In this document: positions 20,521 through 32,378 of the stretch, piece after piece
Position numbering within the stretch: position 1 is the first letter of the stretch
How the letters are laid out: each line of letters begins with the position of its first letter
Source of the DNA: Hemicentrotus pulcherrimus
Taxonomy: Eukaryota; Echinodermata; Echinoidea; Camarodonta; Strongylocentrotidae
Direction: 5' to 3'
Length of the DNA stretch: 33,221 nucleotides
Assembly (NCBI GenBank): GCA_003118195.1
Contig: BEXV01000791.1
Location: 119,259 to 152,479, forward strand
The notes under the pieces: model-generated
What the model saw: only the letters and a program-made list of their open reading frames with translations
Told to the model about the DNA's origin: nothing
Databases searched by the model: none
Program-made: the position numbers and the translations under genes

Positions 20521-22740
20521 TTGCAACAGCATATACGAATAACAAGTTGAGAACTCGGTAGCCAGGGGGTGGGGATGGGGTGGGATAAGAATTTCAACGT
20601 GAGAGTGTGCACAATGTCCGAACACGTGCGAGTTCGTTCCGAGAACATCGGTGGTGTGATCGCCTCTCAGATAGACGCCACTGCGCGATGACTGTAAACA
20701 GCGTTTAGCCAAAAAGTTACCAGCAACTTCTTGGTTTAGCTCAATTAAATGTTGCATCAACACGCAATCTCAGAACATGCATTACTATATTCTGTACAGA
20801 GGACATAAAGTTGATTAAAACTCATGGGAATTCATGTTTGTATGCAGCTAAAGTATGCAATTATTTAACGCTTACATGCGAGATATAATATGCGATGTTT
20901 TATTTCGTAAAATCGCATCACCAAAGAGATAAACAATTGTGTTAAAGTGACATCACGATGTCTACAGTACACTATGGTAGGTCTCGCACCTAAATTGTAC
21001 GTTGCTATGTTTTTTTTGGAACGTTGTTTTTCCAATTGTGTGCAAATCGAGACACCAAATCGTACAGTTTGTATATAAATATTTATTTTAAGACGAAAAT
21101 CAGATGTACATATATTTTTAAGTTGTGAATATTTATTTTATACAGATGTTTTCTAACACATTCTTTGAAATGCATCGATTCCATCCCCGCGGGTGAGAAT
21201 GGAATATTGCCCGGTTTGTAGAATCCAGTTACCTCACCATTAGACGATTGGGCGGGCTCATTGGAATGTGGGGGTGTTTTGATTGGCGAGATATCTGCTC
21301 AAAGTGGCAGTGGAAGACTGAACTAGCAATATTTACTATGAACAAATATATTCATATTATAGAAATATATATATTTTTTTTCAAAGCATGTCGCAATATT
21401 TGTACGTAGCGTGTGAAACGTGTGTGTGTTCGTGATACGTGTATGTCTGCTTCGTGCGGACCAGGGGCAATCATACAGTCCAAAACACATGTGGTATGTA
21501 TCCTACAAAAAAGGCACGGAAACGTCATCAAAACGTGTTATCTTAACTGTAGTGTTTGTTTTGTTTCGAGATCCAACATTTCATTGAAAATTTCAAACAG
21601 CATTGCATTTTTTTTTCTTTAAATCTTGACAACACTCGCTCTTTTAATTGCTGATGAAACAATAATATCTTTCAGAGAGTAATGGAATATAACTTGATAA
21701 AAACACCATTTAAGAAGCATTGGCCATAAAAAAAAAAATTTGGCTTTGCAGGTATATATAATTAAAGGAAAGAACATGCATTTGTTAAATAGATAATTTT
21801 TTCCCTGCCATTACGCCCGCTGCCTTTTCCCCTGATTCTTTTGTGCTTGAATAGAAATAAAACAATTGTAAGACGATAGGCATGAATTTGTACCTCTTGC
21901 CGCTAATTTTACAACTTATACTTTCATTCGTAGTTGACGACTTGTTTAGTTTCTTAAACTCATTAATCAATAGTCTTCCACCGTTTATTATTCTGTTCGT
22001 GATATTGTGTTTTCATTGGAGATTCTCGTATTCTTTGAAATTTAAACAGTGAAGAGTGGACGAGGTTATTGTGCCAATCAAGGGCGATGACTAAGATTGT
22101 TTATCGGCAATTGATTGTTCATTGATTGGTTATTGATTACAATTGTGGAAAGGATTCAGAGCCAGCCATTCTGAATGGAGAGGCTAACATTATTTATTTT
22201 TAGTTTCCATACCGCGGAAATTTTGAAGCGGGGTTATGATTTAGCTATGTACACCACTTGGGAATGACCGACCTCATCGAATATAGCTATCGGATTGACA
22301 ATATAACGAGGTGATCAGTTTGCAGATGACAGGGTTTTGTTCTTTACATTCGTACGGATACAGTATAACAGAGGCATATGATGAATTATTTGGATTGCAT
22401 TATTACATTCGCTACACAATGAGTGAAGATACGCTAAGAATTCAACGCAATAAGTGGCCTGATCATCTTGAAATCCTCATTTGTTCTACGGTCTCCGATA
22501 AGATGTAAAAGTAGCTGACGCAGTCATGCGATAGGCAAATGCCACCGCATGTGTGGTGGGCGTTACTTCTGTTTTCCACGATGCCTCATTACAATAGCGT
22601 TATTACCTACGCCATTCGAGGCTGTGAAGTTAGATAGTATACGCCACGGAGTCAGAGATACGCGTGCACTGCTCATGTCATTATTGTCTGTCTACTATAT
22701 GATTCACATTACGGCAAAAAGCTGACCTTAGGCCATTACA
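20521..22740. other. Intergenic, nothing recognised
   Basis: Short open frames only (longest 85 codons), none with family resemblance. AT-rich with small ATATAT runs near 21365. Confidence 0.45.
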
Positions 22741-23085
22741 AAAAAGGGTTTAGCATCCCTGCCCGCTTCTTTTTTTTTTTGGGGGGGGGGGCCTCTTTTT
22801 CCCCTTTTTTCTGTTTTTTTTTTCTCCTTTTTTAAAAATATTATTTTATTTATTTCTTTTTAAAGAAAAATCATAAAAAACACTACTAAAATGGATTTTT
22901 AAATTTTGTTAAAAAAAACAAAAAAAAAAAAACACGGCGGCCATCTTGAAAATAGCCCGACTGTCAGGAAAATGTACCAAGCGGCTATTTGAGCGGCCAT
23001 TTTTTGAAGAAGAAAAAAAAAAGGTCCCTCCTTCCTATTTTTCAAAAAAGCAGGACGCTAAACATGTTTTTTTTTTTTTTTTATT
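22741..23085. repeat. Homopolymer-rich repeat with GGCGGCCAT motifs
   Basis: Long T, G and A runs (22771-22945) are followed by ACGGCGGCCATCTTGAAAAT and GCGGCCATTTTTTGAAG, then poly-A (about 23012) and poly-T (about 23066-23081). The GCGGCCAT..TTGAAAAT motif repeats and looks like part of a dispersed repeat. The homopolymers make base-level accuracy doubtful. Confidence 0.55.
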
Positions 23086-23322
23086 TGGCCTTATCTCTTT
23101 AGATGATTGGTTTGCCCTTTGTATAGCTTGAAGCTAAAGTTAAATCGTTTAATTACCTACGTCAGCAAAGCCTAAGAAGACAATTAGTGCATACGCCAGG
23201 AATCTTTTGTCATGGTTTTCTTTCCTCATTTTGCGTTAACCTTCTAAACGATTTCACTACACTGACGCGCCAGAAGATAAGACGGGACACTGTATCAAGC
23301 CTGCGCCAAGCAAATGACGTGT

Positions 23323-23420
23323 CGTGGTCAACAGGCTGCTAACGTATACTGAAGGTTGCCCCGATTTGCAACCCCTAAGCTGACTTGTGTGGAATTCAGC
23401 CTGTTAACCCCTTGACCACG
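23323..23420. repeat. 98-nt stem-loop with an 8-nt insertion in one arm
   Basis: CGTGGTCAACAGGCTG (23323-23338) pairs with CAGCCTGTT (23397-23405) plus GACCACG (23414-23420); the right arm carries AACCCCTT between them. Near the centre GGTTGC (23354-23359) pairs with GCAACC (23368-23373). Confidence 0.7.
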
Positions 23421-24427
23421 GGAACCGAGTGGGTTGTGTACAAAGTCTATGGGGATTACATAAACTAGTAGGGAACAGGTTAACTCTTATCCTGCCACAG
23501 GGATTATCCCCATTGTGCCAAGCCACAAATATCCCCAGTGCTAAGTTTATAACGAAATAATCGGAAAACGCGATGGTACTATCAATAGCGTGTGCAAAGC
23601 ACTAGGCACAGTCTAATGGGCATGAACAATGACTGCTATTACGAATGCGTGCAAACATGCACGAAGCAGAGAAGCAGTAGATTGCTCGCGTGTACAAAGC
23701 ACTATAACAATAACGTGCATGAAGCCTCAATGGAGGCTATGAGTTAAAAGCATCTAAATGAGCGTTGAGAGATTTGATTATTGAAATCGAGTTCTATTGA
23801 AACCAGTTTGCAAGTAGCCCGTCATCTGGCTGTTGCCGCTGGGGTGATTTCACATTAATGGCACTTTATCACAATTTGCTTCAGTCATTCATGTTTACAA
23901 TGAAGCACATGGCTTGGCGTACGTTGTTCCATCGGGTCTTCGCGTTACACTTACGAGAAAACATACCCCTAAACTCCCGAGCGGCCGGGTGTAACACTGG
24001 TGAAACATTGTCTGAATAAATCTAGTACAAACCTTTAAAAACTCGCGTCTCAACTCTAAACGTTTTTAGTACAAGATGACAAATCACAGCAGTTCGTATA
24101 CATGCTAGCGATTGACACTCCGTCATATTTTGATTGTATGGGCATGTTTTTAGAAATGACCATGAACAAGGATATTTTAAGTACTACGTTTGAAGAATGG
24201 GAGTATTTGCATTAAATTTAATACCCGAGCTTTCGTTAATAAAGGGGTATATTTTCGAGATAGCTCATGAAACACGACAACCTACCCGACGCGAAAACCT
24301 GATGAAACAAAGTAAGCTGGAGCAAAAGGTTTAGCAGACAGCGTTGCTACTTGATTAACTCATGTTCCAAAATATTAGCGTATGTTTTGGATGCATTGAC
24401 ACGAACAACAGCTAACGAGATATTATT

Positions 24428-24453
24428 GATTGATTGATTGATGGATGGATAGA
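24428..24453 (+). repeat. (TTGA)n/(TGGA)n microsatellite
   Basis: Four TTGA units followed by GGAT units. Short and simple. Confidence 0.8.
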
Positions 24454-27400
24454 AAATAATAATTCTAAATCCATTTCAGATTCGGAAAGTTCAAGAAACA
24501 GCTTTTTGTTTGTTTTTGGAAAAGCTTAAATTACTTTGTACGAGTTTCTTCTCTGTTTTCGTTATTAAAATTAATGTAAATACGTGCTTGTTATGATTAT
24601 TTTTCTTTTGATCTCCATTCTTTCATATAACTGTTGAAATGGCGTCAAAATCGATTATCCCGGGTTCATTTGAAAACAAATTTGTTAGAAATACGCCATA
24701 ACCTATTATAGGCTTGTGTTTAATTGCCCTACTTATCTCTAAATTTGTAATGCCATATCAATACAGATTTCATTTTTGAACATATGTATATTATTTATGT
24801 AAATATGTACAATATGTAAATATTCGAAATGTATATAATGGTAATAAGATATATTTTATAAATTGTCAATATCATATCACTTGTATTCTTTCGTTCATAC
24901 CGCGCATCATCACGTGATCCAAATACGCAATATGTTTTGCAATACCATCCTTACATCAGAATAAACGTGTAGCTTTATTCCCGTTTAGGTGCAGAAAAGG
25001 CAGTCATAAATAATGTTTATTCTTTTTGATAAGGTTTAAGTATATTATTAGCTTTGAAAAACACGCTAGATCGGCGTAACCGACATATATGAATATACAA
25101 ACATGGCATCGAGAGTTGGACGTGAATTCACACTTTGATATAATATATCAACATTTGTTTACATGAGTTGAAACATCCCACACCCTTTCTTTCTGGCAAG
25201 CAAGTAATAAGCTAATAGTTCTGTTTTTGCACCCAAGTAGTCAATGACATATGTTCTGTCTAGATATGATTATATCATTTATGGCAAGGTAAATTATATA
25301 AGACCAATTGGTACGAGCCAGAGTAGTTAAATGTAAAAAAGGACAGAAAGAATAGAAACATAACCAAAAAATATGCCATGTTGTTTGTTCTCTTTCTTAC
25401 AAAATGAAACACATCAGATAAAAAACTAGATTAGGGTCGTTAACTAGGGCTGCATAGGATAGAAGTATGCATACACGCATATATATTGTAGTCCTACATT
25501 AGGCAGATAAATGTATAATCATTGTTTCGGTGTGTGCAAAATATATCTGATTGCAGTTGAAGGGTTTTCCATAATGTGAAAGATCCACTCTTGAGCAAAC
25601 CTCACTATAGAATGGTCACGCTTCCGCGAGTGTGTGAGAATCTTTCAGAACGCCCAAGGTCACTACGCGAACTCAGACATGGTCGCGTGGAATGTAAAAC
25701 CCTTTGAAAAGAGCCCAAACCCTTCTGTCAAAGAACCTCTTAAATATAAAGTCAGTAACTGGGAAAAAAAGTAAAGAATGGTTTATGAATGTTGGATTCA
25801 TCATAGCATTTTTATTTGAGAGCGCCATGAAGAAGAAAACAAAAGATAATATTATACATGGCATGTTTGTCCACCAGAAATTTCTGCATAAGGTTATGTA
25901 TCATACGCGACCTCGTATGAGTTAGCGCAGTGACCTGACACGCGAAACGTGACCACCCGCGCTGATAATAATGTTCTTGTTAAACTACATATCACTTAAT
26001 TGATGCCTGGTGCTTTGATAATTATTTGAAATTGATTTGCCTGCAATATCCTAAGTGCTTTTATTTCATGTATTAAACTATTTGTTTTGAAGAAGAGTGA
26101 TAACATAAAACTTTAGCATTTATTTGTCTATTATTTCAGGGGATAAAGTAACAATACAGATGTATGACATTGATATCCATTCCTATGTGTCTGCTAGGTT
26201 TGACATGATGTTTAGTAATGACGGAACATAAAGTAAAAACACAGAATAAACCAATGAAATGACGGTACAGCTGAAGTCCAGGGTTGTAATTACCCGCACT
26301 ATTCTTGATATATTGTATTTATACAACACCTACGTGGATCCTTGTCATCTGATTGGAGGATTGTTGGTCACGTGGTATTCAATAGACGTTCTATTGCACG
26401 GGCGTGCATTTTTTTTGGATATATACAGACTGCGTACCCCTCTCCGTGCGCGTATCCCTGCGTGTATTTGACGTGATGACAATTTGAATGTAATTGAGAA
26501 GGCTTGACTCGAACTTTAATTTATCTTCAATTTAAGGAGTAAAGCATAATTTGTTGACTAACGTTTTATTAGATCTTCTTCGATGTTTATGTATGAAACA
26601 AATAATGAATGTTTTTATTTGTTAAATAATGCGAATATTGTTTAACTCGGCTGACGCCTCGTTGAATAGAACGTTAATCTGTCAACTCATGAAAATATTC
26701 GCACTATTGAAATCATGACCATTCACTATTTGTATACTATTTACCTTTACCGTCTATGCACTCTGGCATCACTATTCATACCTGAAGTGAACAATCTATT
26801 GATTAAAACCGTTAGTTATTAATGTTTTATGGATTTTTAGAGCAATGCTATACAGACTTTAAAAAGATGTTTTTTTCTCTCTTTCTATACGGTAATGATG
26901 TTTCATATTTTTTTATATTTCTTTTCAAAACATGACTAGGAAAACATTTATAATGGCTTAATATGAATTGAATTGGGTTGATTGACGGTTTGTTTATTGA
27001 TTATCTGGCATTTTCACTATTCATCGATTTCTTGTTGTTAAAGTGTACCAATCACTTATAAACGTAATTTGTGTACAAGTAGAGAATAAAAACACTTTAT
27101 CCACAAACACTAGACCCGGCTTTTTATGAACAAACTAATCTGAGAATGAGGAAAATTAAGAATAACATAAAACCTGCGCACTAAGAAAGAAGTGCTACGA
27201 GTTTTCTATCCACAAGTCAGTTTTATGTATATCGAGAATGTACTTAATCTTGCTAAATCTCGTTTCATTATTAATATTTGAAAATTTGAAATATCTGAAA
27301 AATATTTTGAACTTAGTATAACAACATTGAACTACTAATGCACAATATTGGTGATTGGTGCATTTCTGGCAAAATAGCGAAAAAAAAAGTATTATACCCT

Positions 27401-29039
27401 TTTCGCAATTTTACCAATTCAACAAGATTGTTATATAGTATTCGAATGATAGATGACCATATTTGATATTCATTTTAAAATTATTATTAGCAGTAGTATT
27501 AGTTATTGAAATGATTAAAATCTGTGGGGATTTGTTATGTTTATTTATTTAGTTGGTATGTATTCTGACAGCAATCGGATTAGCTGCCTTTTTTTGGCCA
27601 AAATACTTACCCAATAAGTTCCAAACATAAACTTCAGATTAGTATATCAAAACATTCTTCTTACCATCTTTCAAACAACGAAAGGTGCCATGCTTGTATC
27701 AGGTTGCATCAACACAGCTTTGGGAGAAATTGCTACAAAATATCTAAGGTTGCGGAAGACCCAATTACCTTAATAAAACCGTCTCAAATTGTTCCTTTTT
27801 CAAAAAAAGATTCCCAATGTTAATCATGAGAACTCATTACTAAAGGAAATTTACCTAGCGTTTTCTACTCTTCTAGCTTGTTCCCCCTTTTCTTCCTCTC
27901 TGTCACATCGAATGTCGACTTATTTTGCATATGCCCTAGTATGGTTTATTATTACACTTTGCGTTGACAAGTTTGACATGTAAAGCTTCATAGTCATTGA
28001 AGATGATACTTTTCCTCTTAACGCACACACATGACATGTCACTTTGTAATAAAACCTGGTTAAACGTAGGATATAACAAAATCACTATGTAGTTACTGCG
28101 TCGTGTACACATCATTCTAGTATGATATGGTTATTATGAAACGTTCGGGCAAAACTTTTAGAAATATAGATTATACTTGTCGTTGAAATATATTGCACCG
28201 ACTTGCCATGGAAAGAAATAAAATGATCGTTATTGTGAATCCCAACCAATGCCTCACCAGAGTTTTTCTTATTGTACGTGCATTTCCAATTTTCCATATT
28301 TATGTATATATTCATTTATTCACGTATTCATTTATATATCTGATTTTCTTAATCAAATCTTCTTATAGAATGGCTAGAGTAGATGCCAGGGGCTTTGCTC
28401 GCCAGTGAGAATCCACTGCACGACATACTTGTCTCGGTGATTTTAGATTGATACATATACAGTGTACTTTAGATATAAAAAGGGAAAGCAATAGTTCAAT
28501 CACTTAATTCTAAATTATACTTACATTTAATTCTTGAAACAATTTGACCACGTATTCCGTTTATGGTATGTGACTTAGTGTAAACTAAACGAATAATGAA
28601 TCATACATGTTCCAATATCTTCAAAATATTAATTTCATGAATTTAGTACAGCTTGGAGGGGTTGAAGCATCTATACTTAGAAAGGCGTGTTGCCACTTCT
28701 GTGTTTTTGGTGTTTTGTTATTCAGACACCACATTCTTTATCATGTCTTAATAACACGAAATTGTTAAACTGTAACACAGCTTCATAGCAAACATTAATT
28801 GAAATTAATACATTAAAAGTTAAAGTAGTATGGCATTGTACTTGTTTAATGTTAATTGTAAACTTGTATTATATCACGCAATTAAACAATTCTTTACAGT
28901 GCATGCCTGCTTTATGTAAGAGTTCTGCATCGAGGAGGTCAAATAAAAGTTATACACGTGACTTTAATGACAATTTTAAACTTTAATAACTTCTTCGAGA
29001 AAATCACTTGTTTTATCAATAGGCTTTTATATCACGCAG
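24454..29039. other. Intergenic, nothing recognised
   Basis: About 4.6 kb of AT-rich DNA. The open frames (up to 73 codons) show no domain or convincing splice context. A loose inverted pair (AAGGGTTTT near 25560 and AAAACCCTT near 25696) brackets 25560-25703. Confidence 0.4.
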
Positions 29040-29200
29040 GACACTGAGCCAACATTGGGCTAGCTGACATGTCAACATAGGGGCCAACGTCTCATTTGAA
29101 ATGTTCGCCTTACGTCGGGAAATGATGTTAGCCCGATGACTCGAAAAACATTGGTCCAACGTTGGCCCGATGTCACATTGCTACTTGGGCAGATGTACTG
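29040..29200. repeat. Repeat with CCAACGTTGG-like internal motif
   Basis: GCCAACATTGGG, GGCCAACGTC, ACATTGGTCCAACGTTGGCC and GCCCGATG recur within 160 bp in variants of a palindromic CCAACGTTGG unit. This looks like the internal part of a dispersed element. Confidence 0.55.
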
Positions 29201-29320
29201 ATGCATCAACAGTTATGGACAATTCGATGTTGTATTGCTTTCACCGAAGTTTGAACATATCATCAAATTATTGGTCAAAGACCATCTTGATATCAATATT
29301 ATTGAAATTCTTCTTTTTTT

Positions 29321-29524
29321 AATTATCATTATTATCATTATTATTATTGTTACTATTGTTTTCATCATAATTATTATCATTATCATCATCACCATGACCA
29401 CCACCACCACCACCACCACCACGGTCGCCATCATCATTATCATTTTGTAGTGCTGTTATCATTATCATCATCATTACTATTGTCATCAGCATCATTATAA
29501 TTATTATTGTAATCATCATCTACA
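29321..29524 (+). repeat. Compound ATT/ATC/ACC microsatellite
   Basis: About 200 bp of trinucleotide repeat, including about eight ACC units near 29396-29421 and ATC/ATT on both sides. Several open frames here are repeat artefacts. Confidence 0.95.
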
Positions 29525-29719
29525 TAATAATTAATTGGTCAATAGTCCTTTCTAGCGAAGGGTTAGGAATAATACATGCCTAACCACGTAATGCAATCAA
29601 CCAATATCCACGTCGCCATTGGATAACATCGATTATAAGATGATGACGTAAATCCTAATCAAATGATTGATTGAAAACGTACACGTTACCAGGTATTTAT
29701 TTTTCCTAACGTGTAATTT

Positions 29720-29761
29720 GGGTAATGACCGGTCATTACCCTATGGTAATGACCGGTCATT
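29720..29761. repeat. Two tandem perfect palindromes on a TGACCGGTCA core
   Basis: TAATGACCGGTCATTA is the centre of a 22-bp perfect palindrome (29720-29741). AATGACCGGTCATT (29748-29761) repeats it, centre to centre 24 bp. A third small palindrome, TGCGATCGCA, follows near 29774. Confidence 0.9.
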
Positions 29762-29965
29762 GGCGATCATGTTTTGCGATCGCAACCATAACGAATTATC
29801 GCGGAATTTAAAACGCATTATTTATCTAAGTTATATCGAGATCAGTCATAGATGTAGACCTAGAATTAGTAATATACAGACCTTGAGATGACGATGATTT
29901 ATCAAATAACAAGGATCCACGTAATAATTGTATAAAACAAATAAAACACATCATTTTGTTAGCAC

Positions 29966-30079
29966 ATTAATAAAATTACCCACACTCGGTACCTTTGAAA
30001 CAGTCCAAACACACTCAGCTATCGCCTCGGGCGTGTAGGACTGTTCCGAAGGTACCTTGTGTGGGTAATTGTTACTAAT
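29966..30079. repeat. 114-bp foldback just past the GPCR pseudogene
   Basis: The core arms 29975-30006 and 30038-30069 are complementary at 27 of 32 positions, and pairing continues outward with one bulge through ATTAATAA/GTTACTAAT. Each arm contains GGTACC. The loop is 31 nt. It ends about 60 bp past the pseudogene's stop codon on the opposite strand. Confidence 0.8.
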
Positions 30080-30137
30080 TCCCTCACTGCAGTGCATTAT
30101 TTGTATACTAACACGTACCCAATGTAAGCCGGTTTCC

Positions 30138-31113
30138 TCAAATATGACCAAAAATACCGGTTTTATCTGAGTCAGACATGTTCCATATGTCCCTGAAACC
30201 CTGCCGGAATCTTTTGTTCTGCCATGCATAAATGAAAGGGTTGGCGAATGAATTGAAAGAGGCAAGAACAACTGTTGAACGATGCAATGTACCTAGATAA
30301 AACCATTCTGGCATGACACCAAGATTGAAACAGAAGTAAGCGAATTGATTGGGTCCCAGGGTGACGATGAATATTGCAACAACGATGGTCATCATGCGAA
30401 GTACCTTCCGTCGTGCAGCAAGGTGATAGGTTGGTCTAGAATGCGATTTCGAGGAAAAACGACGGGATTGGCGAAGCAACGCACGAGCGCTGAGGATTTG
30501 CGTGGTGAGCATAGTCATCATTGGAATCACGTAGAGAAACGCGAAGGTGAGAGAACCGACAAAAACCCCCATGAATTCGGAGGGAAAATGTACCATGCAT
30601 TCGTGCGTCACTGGTTCAATCCTGGAGCGAAAACCAGTGAAAAGACAAGTTAATGAGCCCATCCATATGACAAAAACCACACAGTAAACACGACCTTTAG
30701 TGAAAAAGCGGTGATACTTTAACGGGTATACTATAGCAATGTATCTTTCAAAACAGACGAGGAGAAGAATATATATTGAAGCAGTAATGCATGTCCAATT
30801 GAATCCGTTGGTATAGACAATCCATCAGTAGGAGTGCCCTAGCCAGGTTGAAGGCACCGTTATAGCTTTCGGGGCAGGTAACAGGAACAACGAAGTCAAA
30901 CCATCGGCAACAGCAAGACAACCTATCAAGGTGTCCGTGGATTTACTGACGAAACAGCACCATGATGACCAACAGGTTACCTAGAGCGCCTAAGCAGGCG
31001 GATGACAACTGAAGAACCGTGTCCCAGGCTCCCCAGTCTACATCTTGCCATGTCCATGTATGAGAAACATTAGCAGATAATCCCGTTGTCATCATCGCGA
31101 CCATTCCTTCCAT
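30138..31113 (-). pseudogene. Rhodopsin-type (class A) GPCR pseudogene, single exon
   Basis: The minus strand encodes a seven-helix receptor from an ATG at 31113. It shows an N-terminal sequon (NVS), TM1 with GNLLV, TM2 with LAVAD, TM3 ending FERYIAI, TM4 with its Trp, an ECL2 Cys (HEC), TM5 with Pro, TM6 with GPNQF, and TM7 NSFANPFIYAWQNKRFRQGF, stop at 30138-30140. Two lesions break it: a frameshift right after TM1 (TAA at 30943-30945 in the original frame) and TGA at 30825-30827, where the conserved TM3 Cys is expected. TM6 has TLGP in place of CWxP. The last 180 codons (to 30680) are open, but their first Met is inside TM4. The ligand is unknown; the style recalls echinoderm-expanded orphan receptors (inference). 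Confidence 0.88.
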
Positions 31114-31217
31114 GTCAGCTCGGGCGACAAATCGAACTGAAGTGTAATGAATGAAGTGGATTGGGATCTGGAGTTGATATTAAAGTTTTGTTTTTAAACC
31201 CCTCTTTATTTTTTTGT

Positions 31218-31238
31218 TCTCTCTCTCTCTCTCTCTCT
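31218..31238 (+). repeat. (TC)n microsatellite
   Basis: About ten TC units just before the long inverted repeat. Confidence 0.95.
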
Positions 31239-31250
31239 TGTGAAATATCA

Positions 31251-31464
31251 CACTATGAACATGACTGACAAAGAAAGCGGACAATTTATACAGTTTCTCA
31301 GGTAGACAAAGGAACATCCGATCACTGCTATTATGTAAAAATGTGTAGAACAGGTTTCACATGCATATTCACCTTTTTACATAATAGCAGTGAAGGGATG
31401 TTCCTTTGTCTACCTGAGGAACTGTATATTTTGTCCGCTTTCTTTGTCAGTCATGTTCATAGTG
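31251..31464. repeat. 214-bp inverted repeat with 91-bp arms
   Basis: Arms 31251-31341 and 31374-31464 are complementary with only 5 mismatches in 91 and no gaps, around a 32-nt spacer. The outer ends read CACTATGAAC. There is no clear flanking duplication. It lies about 140 bp upstream of the GPCR pseudogene's ATG. Open frames running over it are shadows. Confidence 0.95.
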
Positions 31465-32290
31465 TCACGAGCATCGATCCTTCACCAAATTCTCAACAAA
31501 TCCCCTCCAATAGGTTCGCTTAGTTTGCTAAGGTTGATAACAGAAGAAGTTACTGTGGAGAGAAGAATTTCTAAGTCCGATTTGTGTTGTGAAGAATAGC
31601 GAAGACGATACGCATACATGTACTTAATCTCTTTTGTGAATGTTCATTCCTGTCACCTACTCTCCTTTTACACGAACACGCAGTTAATTTACATGTCAAT
31701 TACTGTGTCACAAATGTTTACCAAGCGGAAGATGGGACTACGCCAGCTCCAGTGCAAGATTGCTCTTTACAGGTGTGTAAGGTATTGCCAAGGAGCGCAT
31801 CAAGTGTAGATATTAGTAATTTTGCAAAGGCTTTTTCGCCTTGCTCAAAGCAATTATGTTGTCAATTTTTGCCTATTGTTTGGTGTAAAAATTATTTTGA
31901 TGCGAATGAGTGACAGTTCAGAGAGGAGAAGGAAGCAGTAGAAATGTTAATCAAGACGCATTGAACTTATACTGATACTGATATCCATTCCACTCAACTT
32001 GTTGATTGTGTTTACATAAAATGCGAAATCAGTTCAGTTCATTTATACAAAACCACACAAAGCATGATATAATCTGTCACTTAAAAAAGACACTGGTAAT
32101 AGTACATCAATCAACATATTCTACTTGATTACATCATAAACTGAATGGTTCTAGGACGCCTTTAGAAGCTAAGTTAGTGAGCGGGGCCCTATAGTTAACA
32201 AAATAAATACATTTACAGTAAAAATAATGCTATGTATGATTATACAATGGATGAAAATACTAAGCTACAGAATATAGAACATAATAATAC
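31465..32290. other. Intergenic, nothing recognised
   Basis: AT-rich, with short open frames only and no repeat recognised. Confidence 0.4.
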
Positions 32291-32291
32291 T

Positions 32292-32317
32292 CACACACAC
32301 ACACACACACACACACA
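32292..32317 (+). repeat. (CA)13 microsatellite
   Basis: Perfect dinucleotide run. It lies about 60 bp past the end of the LINE coding remnant and could mark the element's 3' end (inference). Confidence 0.97.
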
Positions 32318-32378
32318 GGGACGAGAAGGTCCTTAGTGGTCAAAAAGCATTTCAGAATAAGAAAGATGCAAAACAAAA

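Noticed and set aside
25560..25703. Loose inverted pair AAGGGTTTT/AAAACCCTT
   Set aside because: Only short ends match and the interior pairs poorly, so chance is likely.
25925..25955. CTGACACGCGAAACGTG, at first like another hammerhead core
   Set aside because: CUGANGA is not present (CTGACAC) and there is no stem II.
29213..29519. Ile/Met/Thr and Asn/Asp repeat frames
   Set aside because: They are artefacts of the trinucleotide microsatellite.
30345..30653. 102-codon plus-strand frame
   Set aside because: It is the antisense of the GPCR reading frame.
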